Below, one piece after another: positions 26,780 through 35,655 of a stretch of DNA of 64,000 nucleotides. The position numbers were made by a program, and so were the translations under genes. Position 1 is the first letter of the stretch. Every line of letters starts with the position of its first letter. Origin of the DNA: an uncultured Paludibaculum sp. (lineage in GTDB: Bacteria; Acidobacteriota; Terriglobia; Bryobacterales; Bryobacteraceae); contig NZ_OY762267.1 of the NCBI RefSeq assembly GCF_963665245.1, positions 3,134,001-3,198,000 on the forward strand, in the 5' to 3' direction. The notes below the pieces were generated by a model that did no database searches, had not been told where the DNA came from, and saw nothing but the letters and a program-made list of their open reading frames with translations.

Positions 26780-26971
26780 AGCAATACCTCCGAAAATGAA
26801 TCCACCGCGATCATATCGTGCGGGTGCGAGGGTGGGCAACCGAGGAGGGCCGCCGGACGGACCGATGAGGGGCCATGGAGAGGATCAGCCGTGGAAATTC
26901 TTCCGTACCCCGGCTACCATGTCCGGGTGACCTGAGATAGCATAGATCTAATTGTTCCCAGGAGTAACAAA

Positions 26972-28321
26972 ATGTCCGATCGCGAACTCTCAAGACGTCA
27001 TTTCTTCTATGGATCCCTACTCGCTGGAGCCGTGCCCGCCGCTGGATTTGGCAGCACCACGTCCCTCTCCAGAGCCGGCTTCAAGTCTCCGAACGAAAAA
27101 CTGAACATCGCCGCGATCGGCGCCGGCGGTAAGGGCCGCAGCGACATCGCCGGCTGCAGCACCGAGAACATCGTCGCGTTTGCCGATCCAGACGACAAGC
27201 GCGCCGCCCAGACCTTCGAGAAGTATCCGAAGGTGCCGAAATACAAAGACTTCCGGGTCATGTTCGACAAGGAAGAGAAGAACATCGACGCGGTGTTGGT
27301 CTCGTGTCCCGACCACGTCCACGGCAGTGCCGCCATGTGGTCGATGGCGCGCGGCAAACACGTCTACTGCCAGAAGCCGCTGGTGCGCACCATTTGGGAG
27401 GCGCAGCAGTTGACGGCGGCGGCGGCCAAATACGGCGTTGCCACGCAGATGGGCAATCAGGGCTATTCCAACGAAGGCGCCCGGCAATGCGCCGAGATCA
27501 TCTGGAACGGCGATATCGGCGGTGTGACGGAAGTGCACGCGTTCACCGACCGGCCGGGCCACTACTGGCCGCAAGGGCCCGAGGTCGCGCCGAAGGAAGA
27601 GTCGGTGCCGTCCACACTCGATTGGGATGCCTGGCTGGCCGACGCCGAGCCCCGCGCTTACAGCCCGGCTTACGTTCCGCACAACTGGCGTGCCTTCCCG
27701 GACTTCGGCTGCGGCGCCATCGGCGACATGGCGTGCCATATCCTGGGTACGCCCAACATGGCCCTGCTGCTCTCGGCGCCCACCAGCGTGGAGTGCATCA
27801 AGAAAGTGGGCGCGAGTGAACACACGTTCCCGCATCAGACCGTCATCCGCTTTGACTTCCCCGCGCGCGGCACGATGCCGGCTCTGAAGCTCTTCTGGTA
27901 TGACAGCCTGAAGGAACAGCCGAAGATCCCAGGCGTCCCCGAAGGCGAACTGCTGGGCGACAAGGACATCAACGGCAGCGTGTTCATCGGTGACAAAGGC
28001 ATCGTCACCACTGGCTGTTACGGCGAGCGTACGCGACTGTTGCCCGATGCCAAGATGAAGGACTACACGATGCCGCCTCCGATGCTGACCCGGTCGCCGG
28101 GCCACTATCGCGACTGGCTCAGGGCCTGCAAGGGCGGGTCGCCGGCCTGTTCGAATTTCAGCGTGGCCGGTCCGTTTGTCGAATGGATGCTGCTGGGCAC
28201 CATCGCAATGCGGGTGGAAGGCAAGCTGGAGTGGGACGCCGCCAAGGGCCGCATCACCAGTCACCCCGACGCCAATAAGTATCTGAAGCCGAAGTTCCGC
28301 AAAGGCTGGAAGTTCGCCTAA
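26972..28321 (+). CDS. Tat-exported Gfo/Idh/MocA-family oxidoreductase
   Basis: 449 residues; AGGAG 8 bases before the ATG. N-terminal Tat signal (SRRHFFYGSLLAGAVPAAG), then an NAD(P)-binding fold (IAAIGAGGKGRSDIAG, FADPDDKRA), the loop VSCPDHVHGSAA and a variant of the usual EKP motif (GKHVYCQKPL). Members act on sugars or cyclitols, and exported ones occur in large numbers in Acidobacteria and Planctomycetes; how they get their nucleotide in the periplasm is usually solved by folding before Tat export. Divergent from the GMC operon and followed by a strong terminator, so transcribed alone. Substrate unknown. Confidence 0.92.
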   Translation: MSDRELSRRHFFYGSLLAGAVPAAGFGSTTSLSRAGFKSPNEKLNIAAIGAGGKGRSDIAGCSTENIVAFADPDDKRAAQTFEKYPKVPKYKDFRVMFDKEEKNIDAVLVSCPDHVHGSAAMWSMARGKHVYCQKPLVRTIWEAQQLTAAAAKYGVATQMGNQGYSNEGARQCAEIIWNGDIGGVTEVHAFTDRPGHYWPQGPEVAPKEESVPSTLDWDAWLADAEPRAYSPAYVPHNWRAFPDFGCGAIGDMACHILGTPNMALLLSAPTSVECIKKVGASEHTFPHQTVIRFDFPARGTMPALKLFWYDSLKEQPKIPGVPEGELLGDKDINGSVFIGDKGIVTTGCYGERTRLLPDAKMKDYTMPPPMLTRSPGHYRDWLRACKGGSPACSNFSVAGPFVEWMLLGTIAMRVEGKLEWDAAKGRITSHPDANKYLKPKFRKGWKFA

Positions 28322-28350
28322 AACGATTACTGACAAATCTATGGTTCTCC

Positions 28351-28394
28351 AGGGCCCGCGGCCTACCTCTCCAAGAGATTGAGCCGCGGGCCCT
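28351..28394 (+). terminator. Terminator after the Gfo/Idh gene
   Basis: A 12-bp perfect stem AGGGCCCGCGGC / GCCGCGGGCCCT with a 20-base loop, followed by TTGTCGATTTT. Confidence 0.8.
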
Positions 28395-28460
28395 TTGTCG
28401 ATTTTGGAAACGCGTTTCCAACGGGAGACATCTTTCCGGGTGTCCGGTAAGGAGGCCCAT

Positions 28461-29267
28461 ATGAAATCGGCAAAGTGGTTGGCTCCCGCGATGTTGGCGG
28501 TGGTAGCACTACCGGGTTGGGGCCGATGGGAAGAGACCAGGCGCGCTGCCATGCGTGGCGGCGGCGACCATGGCAAATGCACCATCGAGGTGGAAGTGGA
28601 TCAGGCCGCCGAAGTGGCTGTCTCTGGAGACATGGGTGTCTTGCGCACTCTTTCGGGCTCGCCCGCGCACTGGCGCCGGCTGGAGTGCAACGCGCCCCTG
28701 CCCACCAATCCCTACGATTTCCGGTTCCGGGGCATTGACGGCAGAGGCGATGTGGATCTGATCCAGCAGCCTGGCCGCGGCCGGCCCGCCGTAGTGCGGA
28801 TCGTCGACCGCAAGGGTGGCCGGGAAGGCTACACCTTCGACCTCGAGTGGCGTGGTGGCGACTATGACAATCGCGGACGGGACCGGGGCCGCGGCTTCTG
28901 GGATGGTGGCGATCGCGACTACGACCGGCACAACGACCGCAACGATTTCTCGTGGAACAACGACCTACGGTATCGCGGCCGTGGCGATGGCTATTTCGCC
29001 GACGCGCGTGGCGACCGGAACCGCCTCTACAACTGCGACGTGAACATCGCCCGCGGCGGGGATGTCTACGTCTCCTTTGATTCCGACCGTCGGGGCCGGA
29101 TGGCCCTGAACGGCCGCATCGTGCGGATGGAAGGCGACCGTGTGGTGGCCCGCATGAACGGCGGAGGTTTCTCTGGCCTGATGTACCTCGAAACGAATCG
29201 CCGTGATCGGGTCAAGGAGATCCGCATGGACCTCGACGGCCGCGGCGAACTGCGCTGGCGCGACTAG
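28461..29267 (+). CDS. Secreted Gly/Arg/Asp-rich protein, unknown
   Basis: 268 residues from the ATG at 28461, which has AAGGAGG 6 bases upstream (an earlier frame start at 28395 has none). A short N-terminal signal (SAKWLAPAMLAVVALPGWG) is followed by a beta-rich part (GKCTIEVEVDQAAEVAVSG), then a low-complexity stretch rich in Arg, Asp, Gly and Asn (around residues 130-190, for example RGRDRGRGFWDGGDRD) and a second beta-rich part (MALNGRIVRMEGDRVVAR). Such RG/DN-rich linkers can bind ions or surfaces. No family recognised. The next gene starts 9 bases after its stop. Confidence 0.7.
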   Translation: MKSAKWLAPAMLAVVALPGWGRWEETRRAAMRGGGDHGKCTIEVEVDQAAEVAVSGDMGVLRTLSGSPAHWRRLECNAPLPTNPYDFRFRGIDGRGDVDLIQQPGRGRPAVVRIVDRKGGREGYTFDLEWRGGDYDNRGRDRGRGFWDGGDRDYDRHNDRNDFSWNNDLRYRGRGDGYFADARGDRNRLYNCDVNIARGGDVYVSFDSDRRGRMALNGRIVRMEGDRVVARMNGGGFSGLMYLETNRRDRVKEIRMDLDGRGELRWRD

Positions 29268-29276
29268 ACTGGTTGC

Positions 29277-29675
29277 ATGTCTGTCGTTTCATTGATCGAG
29301 TATGCGGATGCGTCCGCGGAAGTCCAGGCCGTCTATGACGACATCATGGCCACCCGCAAGGTGGACAATGTCAACAACTTCTGGAAGGCCCTGGCGAATC
29401 ATCCGGCCATGCTCCGGCAGGTGTGGGAAGAGGTGAAGACCGTGATGGCGCCCGGTGCGCTGGATCCTCTGGTGAAAGAGATGATCTATGTCGCCGTGAG
29501 TGCCACCAACGGCTGCGAATACTGCACCTACTCCCACACCGCCGGAGCGCGAGCCAAGGGGATGACGGAAGAGATGCTGGGCGAGGTACTGGCCGTGGCC
29601 GCGCTGGCGAACAAGACGAACCGGCTGGCGAATGGATATAGGGTACCGGTGGATGAGCAGTTCCGGCGGTCGTGA
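29277..29675 (+). CDS. Carboxymuconolactone decarboxylase/AhpD-like protein
   Basis: 132 residues with the CMD-family (PF02627) redox site C-x-x-C-x3-H: Cys80, Cys83 and His87 in NGCEYCTYSH. Helical throughout, as in AhpD, the alkylhydroperoxidase that reduces the peroxiredoxin AhpC. Many small proteins with this site act as general thiol peroxidases; a decarboxylase role is not supported because the CxxC is present. It follows the secreted RGD-rich protein by 9 bases and overlaps none of its own coding with the next chosen start. No signal peptide, so cytoplasmic. Confidence 0.85.
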   Translation: MSVVSLIEYADASAEVQAVYDDIMATRKVDNVNNFWKALANHPAMLRQVWEEVKTVMAPGALDPLVKEMIYVAVSATNGCEYCTYSHTAGARAKGMTEEMLGEVLAVAALANKTNRLANGYRVPVDEQFRRS

Positions 29676-29751
29676 ATCAGGCGTTTCGCAGATGCTGGGC
29701 GGAACCGGCGGCGGGTTTGGCGTGTCCGTTCAGGCTGGAGGCCGGCTGGCT

Positions 29752-30561
29752 ATGGTCTTGCGCGCGTTCGGAGTTCTGGCGATTGCCGGCGGAGTGCTGC
29801 TCGCGCAGACTCCTGCTGGATCCATGGAAGAGCGAACTCGTGCCCGGCAGACGGCGATGGGCCGGGCGTACTCCCGGCAGTTGCGCGGCGAAGCGGTCGT
29901 ACTGGAGAACGAGGCCGTGCGGAGATACGTGGACCGCGTGGGTGGGCTGCTGGCGGCGCAGATGCCGGGCCCAAAGCCTTCGTTCGAGTTCACGGTAGCG
30001 GAGATTACCGCGTGTCCAACGACCCAGGAACCAGCGGCTCTGCCTGGCGGATTTGTGTTCTTCCCTGCCCGCCTGCTGGGTGCCTCTCGTAACGAGAGTG
30101 AATTCGCGGCGGTTGTGGCACATGCGGTCGCGCATGAGGTGCTGCACCGAACGCCGATGGCTGCACCGGAGAGCGGCGCCACAATTCCGCTCGTGATGCT
30201 CGGCGGGTGGACGGGCGATTGCCGGGGCCGGCAGAGCGTTCCTATTGGGTTTGCAGCGACGCTGAAGAAACAGGAACGGGAAGCCGATGCGCTGGCCTGG
30301 AGAGCGCTGGAGGCGGCCGGGTTTGATCCACGCGCTGTCACGAGCTACGTGCAAAGAACGGTGGACTCGGCCAACACGGATGTCCAACGCGGAGAGCAGG
30401 AAGAGCGGCTCGCGACGATGCGTTCATTGAAGGCCGCGGCGGCGACAACAAGGCAGGATGGCGTGGACTTCGAAGTTGCGCGAGCGGAGATCCGGCGGTT
30501 TGTCGAGGCATCGAGTCCGGCGCGGCGGGCACCATCGCTGGTGGGTGCGAGGCAGCCGTAG
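29752..30561 (+). CDS. M48-like secreted peptidase homologue with displaced HExxH
   Basis: 269 residues from the ATG at 29752, chosen because it gives a signal peptide (VLRAFGVLAIAGGVLLAQ) and has GGAGG upstream; a longer frame from 29632 overlaps the previous gene. The layout is that of M48 peptidases: an N-terminal helix with VLENEAVRRYVDRVGG, a strand region PGGFVFFPARLL, then ESEFAAVVAHAVAHEVLHR and later KKQEREADALAWRALEAAGFDP (third zinc ligand, Glu175). In the position where the family has HExxH the sequence reads HAVAH (124-128), lacking the catalytic Glu, but the next four residues give HEVLH (128-132). It may be inactive, or the site may have slipped by one helical turn. Confidence 0.75.
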   Translation: MVLRAFGVLAIAGGVLLAQTPAGSMEERTRARQTAMGRAYSRQLRGEAVVLENEAVRRYVDRVGGLLAAQMPGPKPSFEFTVAEITACPTTQEPAALPGGFVFFPARLLGASRNESEFAAVVAHAVAHEVLHRTPMAAPESGATIPLVMLGGWTGDCRGRQSVPIGFAATLKKQEREADALAWRALEAAGFDPRAVTSYVQRTVDSANTDVQRGEQEERLATMRSLKAAAATTRQDGVDFEVARAEIRRFVEASSPARRAPSLVGARQP

Positions 30562-30579
30562 CAGCCAAGCGAGTGAAGC

Positions 30580-30851
30580 TCAGGGCGCCAAGTAAACGCC
30601 TGTGCTGGAGCAGGCGACATCTTCCAGCCTGGCGGGCGTTGCCCGGAAGCGGTGCGCGTTCGCCTCAATGTATTTGGCAATAGCCTGAGTTGCGGCATCT
30701 CTTTCCGATTCGGGCCAGTCGAGCATGAAGGAGGGCGCGCCGGGGAGACTCGCAATTCAATGTCGAACCAGAACGCGACCTCATGTGAAGTCTCATCGTT
30801 CTCGCACAACGTTACTCCGGAGGAAGTGTAACTCAGCCAGACGCGGATCAT
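30580..30851 (-). pseudogene. Small unknown gene with a frame break near 30741
   Basis: From the ATG at 30851 the frame reads MIRVWLSYTSSGVTLCEND and on to FDIELRVSP; past about base 30741 the sensible continuation GAPSFMLDWPESERDAATQ to STGVYLAP (stop at 30580-30582) is in the neighbouring frame. The total, 272 bases, is one short of 91 codons. The second half has normal amino-acid composition and a plausible helix (AIAKYIEANAHRF). Either a decayed gene or a one-base sequencing loss. No family recognised, and it is possible that this is not a gene at all. Confidence 0.35.
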
Positions 30852-31055
30852 CCGCTCTGCGTTTCAGTGGTAATTCCTGGGGTTCCCGCGCACTTGGTTC
30901 GTCATACGGCTTCGGCCGCCCTCGACGTGCTTTTGTCACCTTCACACCTCGCGAGCTGCATTTATTGATTAGCAAGTACAGATTGCGGAATCCAGGGCGC
31001 CAGAGTCCCCATCCTAGATAGGAAACAAAACCCCACAATTCAAAAAGGAGCACAA

Positions 31056-31796
31056 ATGTCACAGTTAGCAGGCAAGGTCGCCCTCGTGACGGGGGCCTCC
31101 CGGGGCATCGGAGCAGCCATCGCGAAGCGGCTCGCCCAGGATGGCGCGACCGTCGCCATCACCTACGCCGCCTCACCCGGAAAGGCGGAAGAGGTAGTGA
31201 AGTCCATCGAAGCCGCCGGGGGCAAGGCGCTGGCGATCCAGGCCGACAGCGGCGATCCCGCAGCCGTGAAGGCGGCGGTGGCCTTCGCTGCCGAGAAGTT
31301 TGGACGGCTGGATATCCTGGTGAACAACGCCGGCGTGGCGTTTATGGCTCCTATTGGCGAATTCCCTGAGGATCAGTTCGAACGGCTGCTGGCGGTGAAT
31401 GTGCGCGGGGTCTTTAGCGCGACCAACGAGGCGGTCCGGCACATGAGCGACGGTGGCCGGATCATCATGATCGGCAGCATCAATGGGGATTTCGTGCCGT
31501 TCACGGGCGGCTCCGTCTACGCGCTGACCAAGGCGGCGATCGCGGGGTTTACTCGCGGCCTGGCGCGGGATCTTGGTCCTCGTGGCATCACGGTGAATAA
31601 CCTGCAACCCGGTCCTGTGGATACGGAAATGAACCCGGCGGGCGGTCCCAACGCGGCCGGTTTGAAGGCAATGATGGCGCTGCAGCGGTTCGGCCAGGCA
31701 AGCGAAATCGCCGCGCTGGTTTCGCTGTTGGCAGGCCCCGAGGGCGGCTACATCACGGGTGCGAGCCTGAACATCGACGGCGGCTTCAGCGCTTGA
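31056..31796 (+). CDS. SDR-family short-chain dehydrogenase (FabG-like)
   Basis: 246 residues; AGGAG 5 bases before the ATG. Classical SDR marks: cofactor loop TGASRGIG (12-19), NNAG, catalytic Ser in MIGSINGD, and Tyr-x3-Lys in SVYALTKAAI; the C-terminal end GYITGASLNIDGGFSA is typical. It resembles 3-oxoacyl-ACP reductase, but the many SDR paralogues act on sugars, steroids or secondary alcohols, and no fatty-acid gene is nearby. The region before it (30852-31055) contains no convincing gene. The residue after the second cofactor strand (TYAAS) fits NADP preference only weakly. Confidence 0.88.
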   Translation: MSQLAGKVALVTGASRGIGAAIAKRLAQDGATVAITYAASPGKAEEVVKSIEAAGGKALAIQADSGDPAAVKAAVAFAAEKFGRLDILVNNAGVAFMAPIGEFPEDQFERLLAVNVRGVFSATNEAVRHMSDGGRIIMIGSINGDFVPFTGGSVYALTKAAIAGFTRGLARDLGPRGITVNNLQPGPVDTEMNPAGGPNAAGLKAMMALQRFGQASEIAALVSLLAGPEGGYITGASLNIDGGFSA

Positions 31797-31884
31797 ACAC
31801 CGGATTCGCTGAGCACCCGAACCATCCTGCTATCCAGGCCTTCTTCTCTTAATAGAGCGATAATGTCGGACGGAGGATCCGGCG

Positions 31885-32607
31885 ATGGTCAGCGAACAGG
31901 AGTCAACCCCACAGGCTGCACGGACAGGCAATCCACTGCAAGGCGCGCTCGTCAAATACTGCGTCATGGCGCTGGTGGAGTTCTCCATTCTGCGGTTCGT
32001 TTCTGGGCGAGGCGACTGGTACAGGGCCTGGCTATATGTGGTGTTGAAACTGGCCGCGCAGATGGTCGTGGGACGGATGATCCTGCGGAGCAATCCGGAC
32101 CTGCTGGTGGAGCGGTCGCGCATGCAGAAGGGCACCAAGAGCTGGGACAAGCTGCTGGCGGTGCTGGTCGCGCTGGTCGGCCCGATGTCGATGTGGATTG
32201 TGGCGGCCCTGGAGGCTCGGTGGATTTGGCCGTTGCGCGTCGACGTCGGCTACTCCACCGCGGGCTTCGCGGTTTGCCTGCTGGGTATCCTACTGACCGC
32301 CTGGGCGATGATTTCGAACCGGTTCTTCGCGGCTACGGTGCGGATTCAAGCCGATCGCGGCCAGGTAGTCGTCGACCAAGGGCCGTATAGGTATGTCCGT
32401 CATCCCGGCTACACAGGTGCACTGGCGTTTACGCTGGCCTCGCCTTTCGCCCTGGGCTCGTGGTACGCGCTGATCCCGGCGGTGTTCACGTTCGTAGTCC
32501 TGGCGGTGCGCACGGCGCTGGAAGATCGAACTCTGAAGGCGGAGTTGGCGGGGTATGCGGAGTATGCCAACCGGGTCCGGTCCAGGTTGATTCCATGGGT
32601 CTGGTAG
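31885..32607 (+). CDS. Isoprenylcysteine carboxyl methyltransferase-family membrane protein
   Basis: 240 residues with about five hydrophobic segments. The C-terminal half carries the ICMT/phospholipid N-methyltransferase signature: DQGPYRYVRHPGYTGAL, then a helix and ALEDRTLKAELAGYAEYANRVRSRLIP. These enzymes methylate lipids or lipid-linked groups with S-adenosylmethionine at the membrane; bacterial members are mostly uncharacterised. It ends 4 bases before the convergent FAD oxidoreductase gene ends. The preceding SDR stop is 88 bases upstream, so co-transcription is possible but not evident. Confidence 0.85.
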   Translation: MVSEQESTPQAARTGNPLQGALVKYCVMALVEFSILRFVSGRGDWYRAWLYVVLKLAAQMVVGRMILRSNPDLLVERSRMQKGTKSWDKLLAVLVALVGPMSMWIVAALEARWIWPLRVDVGYSTAGFAVCLLGILLTAWAMISNRFFAATVRIQADRGQVVVDQGPYRYVRHPGYTGALAFTLASPFALGSWYALIPAVFTFVVLAVRTALEDRTLKAELAGYAEYANRVRSRLIPWVW

Positions 32608-32611
32608 ATGC

Positions 32612-34123
32612 CTAGCCGACCAGGCGCAGAACATGGTCCGCCGCCTTCACACCGCGATATTGCGCCTCTTCGAACAGCGATAACGAACTCAGATCGCAGT
32701 TCGCGTAGACAAGGGAACCGGCGAGTTTTGCGCGCCGCAGCCGTTCCGGATGGAAGATGGACCCCGGTAGCGGACGGGGCATGGCGTGACCTATTCGGAA
32801 GACGTCCATGCGTTTCACGCACTGCCGGATGTCGGGGTGGGCCCTCTCCAGATCGGAAAAGATCTTCTCCTTCCACCAGTTCCAATCGCCGCCCAGCAGG
32901 ATGCGGCGCTGGTCGGCCGCGTTACCATCGGCCAGTGCCCAGTAGAAGGTCCACACCGTTTCGGGCTGGTGAGTCGCCACGCTCTGGTGAGTGGCGATGA
33001 CGTACCCGAGCGCTGGCGAGTTGTAAATCACGTTGTCCCAGGCGTACTCCAGCCCATGGTTGGCCGGCCAGCGATCCATGGTCAGATTCGCCGTCAACCA
33101 AGGCGCCGAATCGATCGGCCAGCGCGGCGGCGCCGGATCGACCACCCACGAAGCCAGAAACGTGGGCGCCGCATAAATGACGAAGTCGGCCTCGTAGATC
33201 GTCTTCTCGGTGAAGACCACCCAGCGCCGGCCGGCCGGCTGGATGCGGTAGACCATCGAATCCGTCCGCACATACCGCCCGAGTTTCGCCAGCAGCTTCT
33301 TCACAATCCAGCCATTGCCCTCGGGCCACGTGAGCGGACCCTTGTCCTCCGGTGCCCGTGCGGCGAAGTAGTGGAGCCCGGCCCAGGCGGAGATATCCTC
33401 GGCGTGGGTTCCATAGTCGTCACGCGTCGAGTAGTCGATGAGCCACTTCAGATATGGCGAGTAGATGCCCTGGTTGCGCATCCACTCGCCCATGGTGATT
33501 CGGTCCAATGCTCTTTCGCGCTCGGTGGTCCTGGTCATTCCCTCTTCCATGGGAATGCGAAATGCGCCCGAGGCCCGGAACTCGGCGATGCGCTCTTCAA
33601 AGTGCTTGAACTGGCGCGCGTCGTCCACGGTGAGCCCGATGGAGGGCTCGATACCCTCCTGCCAGCGGCCGTGCAGGAACAGTCGCTCCTGTGGAGAGTG
33701 GCAGAGCCAGCGTTCGTTCCAGACGCCTTCCTGCAGCAGGCCCAACTCTTCGCAAAGCTCGCGAACCAGCGTCTCGTTTTTGTCGGGGACGGGCAGATAG
33801 TGCGCGGCCCACGGATACGCCGATATCTCGTTCTGGCCCGACCTCGCGTTGCCGCCGGCCTGCTTCTCCATCTCCAGCAGCACGAAGTTGTGAAAGCCGC
33901 GCTTATCCATGCGCCAGGCCGCCGACAGGCCCGCCACGCCCCCACCCACGATGACCACCGGGACCTTCACACGATCGCGCGGCGAGGCCAGGCGCGCACG
34001 GTCGCGCAGCAGATGGCCGCGTTCCTGCGACTCGAAGACGAATCCGCCTTCGGTCTTGCGGTCGGTCTTGGGGGCGAGGCCCACCAGCGCGGACGCTCCG
34101 AACTCGCGGCGTGTCGGCTTCAT
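32612..34123 (-). CDS. Tat-exported FAD amine-oxidase-like protein of the polyamine cluster
   Basis: 503 residues from the ATG at 34123, which overlaps the stop of the aminopropyltransferase gene as ATGA. The leader KPTRREFGASALVGLA is Tat-like. FAD motif VVIVGGGVAGLSAAW (57-70), Glu84 and GGNARS match flavin-containing amine oxidases/phytoene-desaturase relatives. The region RWVVFTEKTIYEADFVIYAAP is the second dinucleotide-binding strand. The C-terminal half is rich in Trp and ends with VYANCDLSSLSLFEEAQYRG, a typical FAD-contact end. It is the last of eight minus-strand genes; a flavin enzyme following a spermidine-synthase homologue suggests oxidation of an aminopropylated product. Substrate not known. 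Confidence 0.88.
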   Translation of the reverse strand: MKPTRREFGASALVGLAPKTDRKTEGGFVFESQERGHLLRDRARLASPRDRVKVPVVIVGGGVAGLSAAWRMDKRGFHNFVLLEMEKQAGGNARSGQNEISAYPWAAHYLPVPDKNETLVRELCEELGLLQEGVWNERWLCHSPQERLFLHGRWQEGIEPSIGLTVDDARQFKHFEERIAEFRASGAFRIPMEEGMTRTTERERALDRITMGEWMRNQGIYSPYLKWLIDYSTRDDYGTHAEDISAWAGLHYFAARAPEDKGPLTWPEGNGWIVKKLLAKLGRYVRTDSMVYRIQPAGRRWVVFTEKTIYEADFVIYAAPTFLASWVVDPAPPRWPIDSAPWLTANLTMDRWPANHGLEYAWDNVIYNSPALGYVIATHQSVATHQPETVWTFYWALADGNAADQRRILLGGDWNWWKEKIFSDLERAHPDIRQCVKRMDVFRIGHAMPRPLPGSIFHPERLRRAKLAGSLVYANCDLSSLSLFEEAQYRGVKAADHVLRLVG

Positions 34124-35616
34124 CGCACGATTTCGCGCCACTCGCGATCGTAGTAGCGCACCAGGCTCTGATCGTTCAGCCGGTTGGGCTCCACCGGAAC
34201 TGGCGCCAGATCCGGAGGGAAATCGAAGAGCGTGGCCACGTTCTTCAAGGTCAGGAACTTCAAACCGGCGGGCAACTGCGTGGGCGGACGCCAGTCGCCC
34301 TGCGCCCCAATCACGTAGCCCCATTCGCCGAACGACGGCACGTAGACGTGATACGCATGCACGGCAAATCCGGCCGACTTCATGGTCTCGTTGATGCACC
34401 AGAAGGACTGCCGCGCGAACATGGGCGAGGTGGATTGCACCACGGCCACGCCGTTCTGCGAGAGATGGTGCTTCAACAACCGGTAGAACGCCGTCGTGTA
34501 CAGCTTGCCCAAGGAGTAGTTGTTAGGATCGGGGAAATCGACGGCAATGAAATCGTACAGCGCGTCGTTCTGCTCCAGCCAGGGGAACGCATCCGCGTTC
34601 ACGATGTGAACCTTGGGGTTCTTGAACGAGCCGCCGTTCAGCTTCAAGAGTAGCGGGTGCGTGGAGAACTGCTTCGTCATCTCGGGATCCAGGTCCACCA
34701 GCGTGATGGACTCCAGGCCCGGGTACTTCAACATCTCGCGAACCGCCAGACCGTCGCCGCCGCCCAGCACCAGCGCGTGCTTCGCGCCGGGAATGGACGC
34801 CAGCCCCGGATGCACCAGGCACTCGTGATAACGGTACTCGTCGCGCGAGCTGAATTGCAGGTGCGAGTTGAGATACAGGCGATAGTCCTGCTTCCACTTC
34901 GTCAGGACCATGCGCTGGTACGGCGTGGTCTTGGCGAAGATGACGTCGTCGGCGTAGAGTGCCGCATCGGCCGTATCGGTGATGCGGTCCGCCGCGGCCA
35001 TCCCGCCGCCCAGCACCAGCACCACCAGCGCGCAGGCGGCCCGCTGCAGCAAAGGGGACGGCAGTTGCTCCTTGAACAGGAACGTAGACCACAGCGCGAC
35101 GCCCGCATTCACCAGACCGAATAGAACCGCGCTACGCACCATGCCCATCTTGGGCACCAGAAACAGCGGGAACAGCAAGGACGCGCCCAAGGCCCCCATG
35201 TAGTCGAAGGTGAGGACGTTCGCCACAAGCTCCTTGAAGCGGAAGCGTTCGCGGAGGATGCGCATCAGCAGGGGGATCTCCAGGCCCACCAGGATCCCGA
35301 TGCCAATCACCAGTGCGTAGAGCAGAAACCGGAAGCCGGTCGTATAGGTGAAGGAGAGAAAAAGAATAGTCGAGGAGAAGCCGCCCAGCAGCCCCACCAT
35401 CAGCTCAATGGTAATGAAGCGCGACACCAGCGCACGGTCGATGAATCGGGAGAGCCAGCTCCCAATGCCCATCGCGAACAGGTAGCTGCCGATGATTGTG
35501 CTGAACTGCAGCACGCTGTCGCCCAGCAGATAGCTGGCCAGCGTGCCCGCGATCAACTCATAGATGAGACCGCACGCGGCAATCAGAAAGACGGAAAGAA
35601 AGAGGACCAGCGCCAT
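34120..35616 (-). CDS. Membrane-embedded spermidine synthase-like aminopropyltransferase
   Basis: 498 residues. Residues 1-210 hold about seven membrane helices (starting ALVLFLSVFLIAACGLIYEL, with a glycine-rich SYLFAMGIGSWLS); residues 225-480 are a spermidine-synthase fold: TPYQRMVLTK, GGGDG (285-289), VDLD (307-310), DAF (342-344) and DFPDP (360-364), then LYTTAFYRLL. Soluble SpeE transfers an aminopropyl group from decarboxylated AdoMet to putrescine. Here the active domain is tied to the membrane, so the acceptor could be a lipid, a membrane protein or an exported amine. A SpeD homologue that would make the donor is in the same operon. Stop overlaps the next start. Confidence 0.9.
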   Translation of the reverse strand: MALVLFLSVFLIAACGLIYELIAGTLASYLLGDSVLQFSTIIGSYLFAMGIGSWLSRFIDRALVSRFITIELMVGLLGGFSSTILFLSFTYTTGFRFLLYALVIGIGILVGLEIPLLMRILRERFRFKELVANVLTFDYMGALGASLLFPLFLVPKMGMVRSAVLFGLVNAGVALWSTFLFKEQLPSPLLQRAACALVVLVLGGGMAAADRITDTADAALYADDVIFAKTTPYQRMVLTKWKQDYRLYLNSHLQFSSRDEYRYHECLVHPGLASIPGAKHALVLGGGDGLAVREMLKYPGLESITLVDLDPEMTKQFSTHPLLLKLNGGSFKNPKVHIVNADAFPWLEQNDALYDFIAVDFPDPNNYSLGKLYTTAFYRLLKHHLSQNGVAVVQSTSPMFARQSFWCINETMKSAGFAVHAYHVYVPSFGEWGYVIGAQGDWRPPTQLPAGLKFLTLKNVATLFDFPPDLAPVPVEPNRLNDQSLVRYYDREWREIVR

Positions 35617-35655
35617 GGAGGAACGTGTGCCCGGCCCGCAGGCACGGGCCTCCGT

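Noticed and set aside
30725..31062. Two overlapping frames (plus 30725-31021, minus 30793-31062)
   Set aside because: They contradict each other, have no family features or ribosome sites, and overlap the better-supported broken gene and the SDR promoter region.
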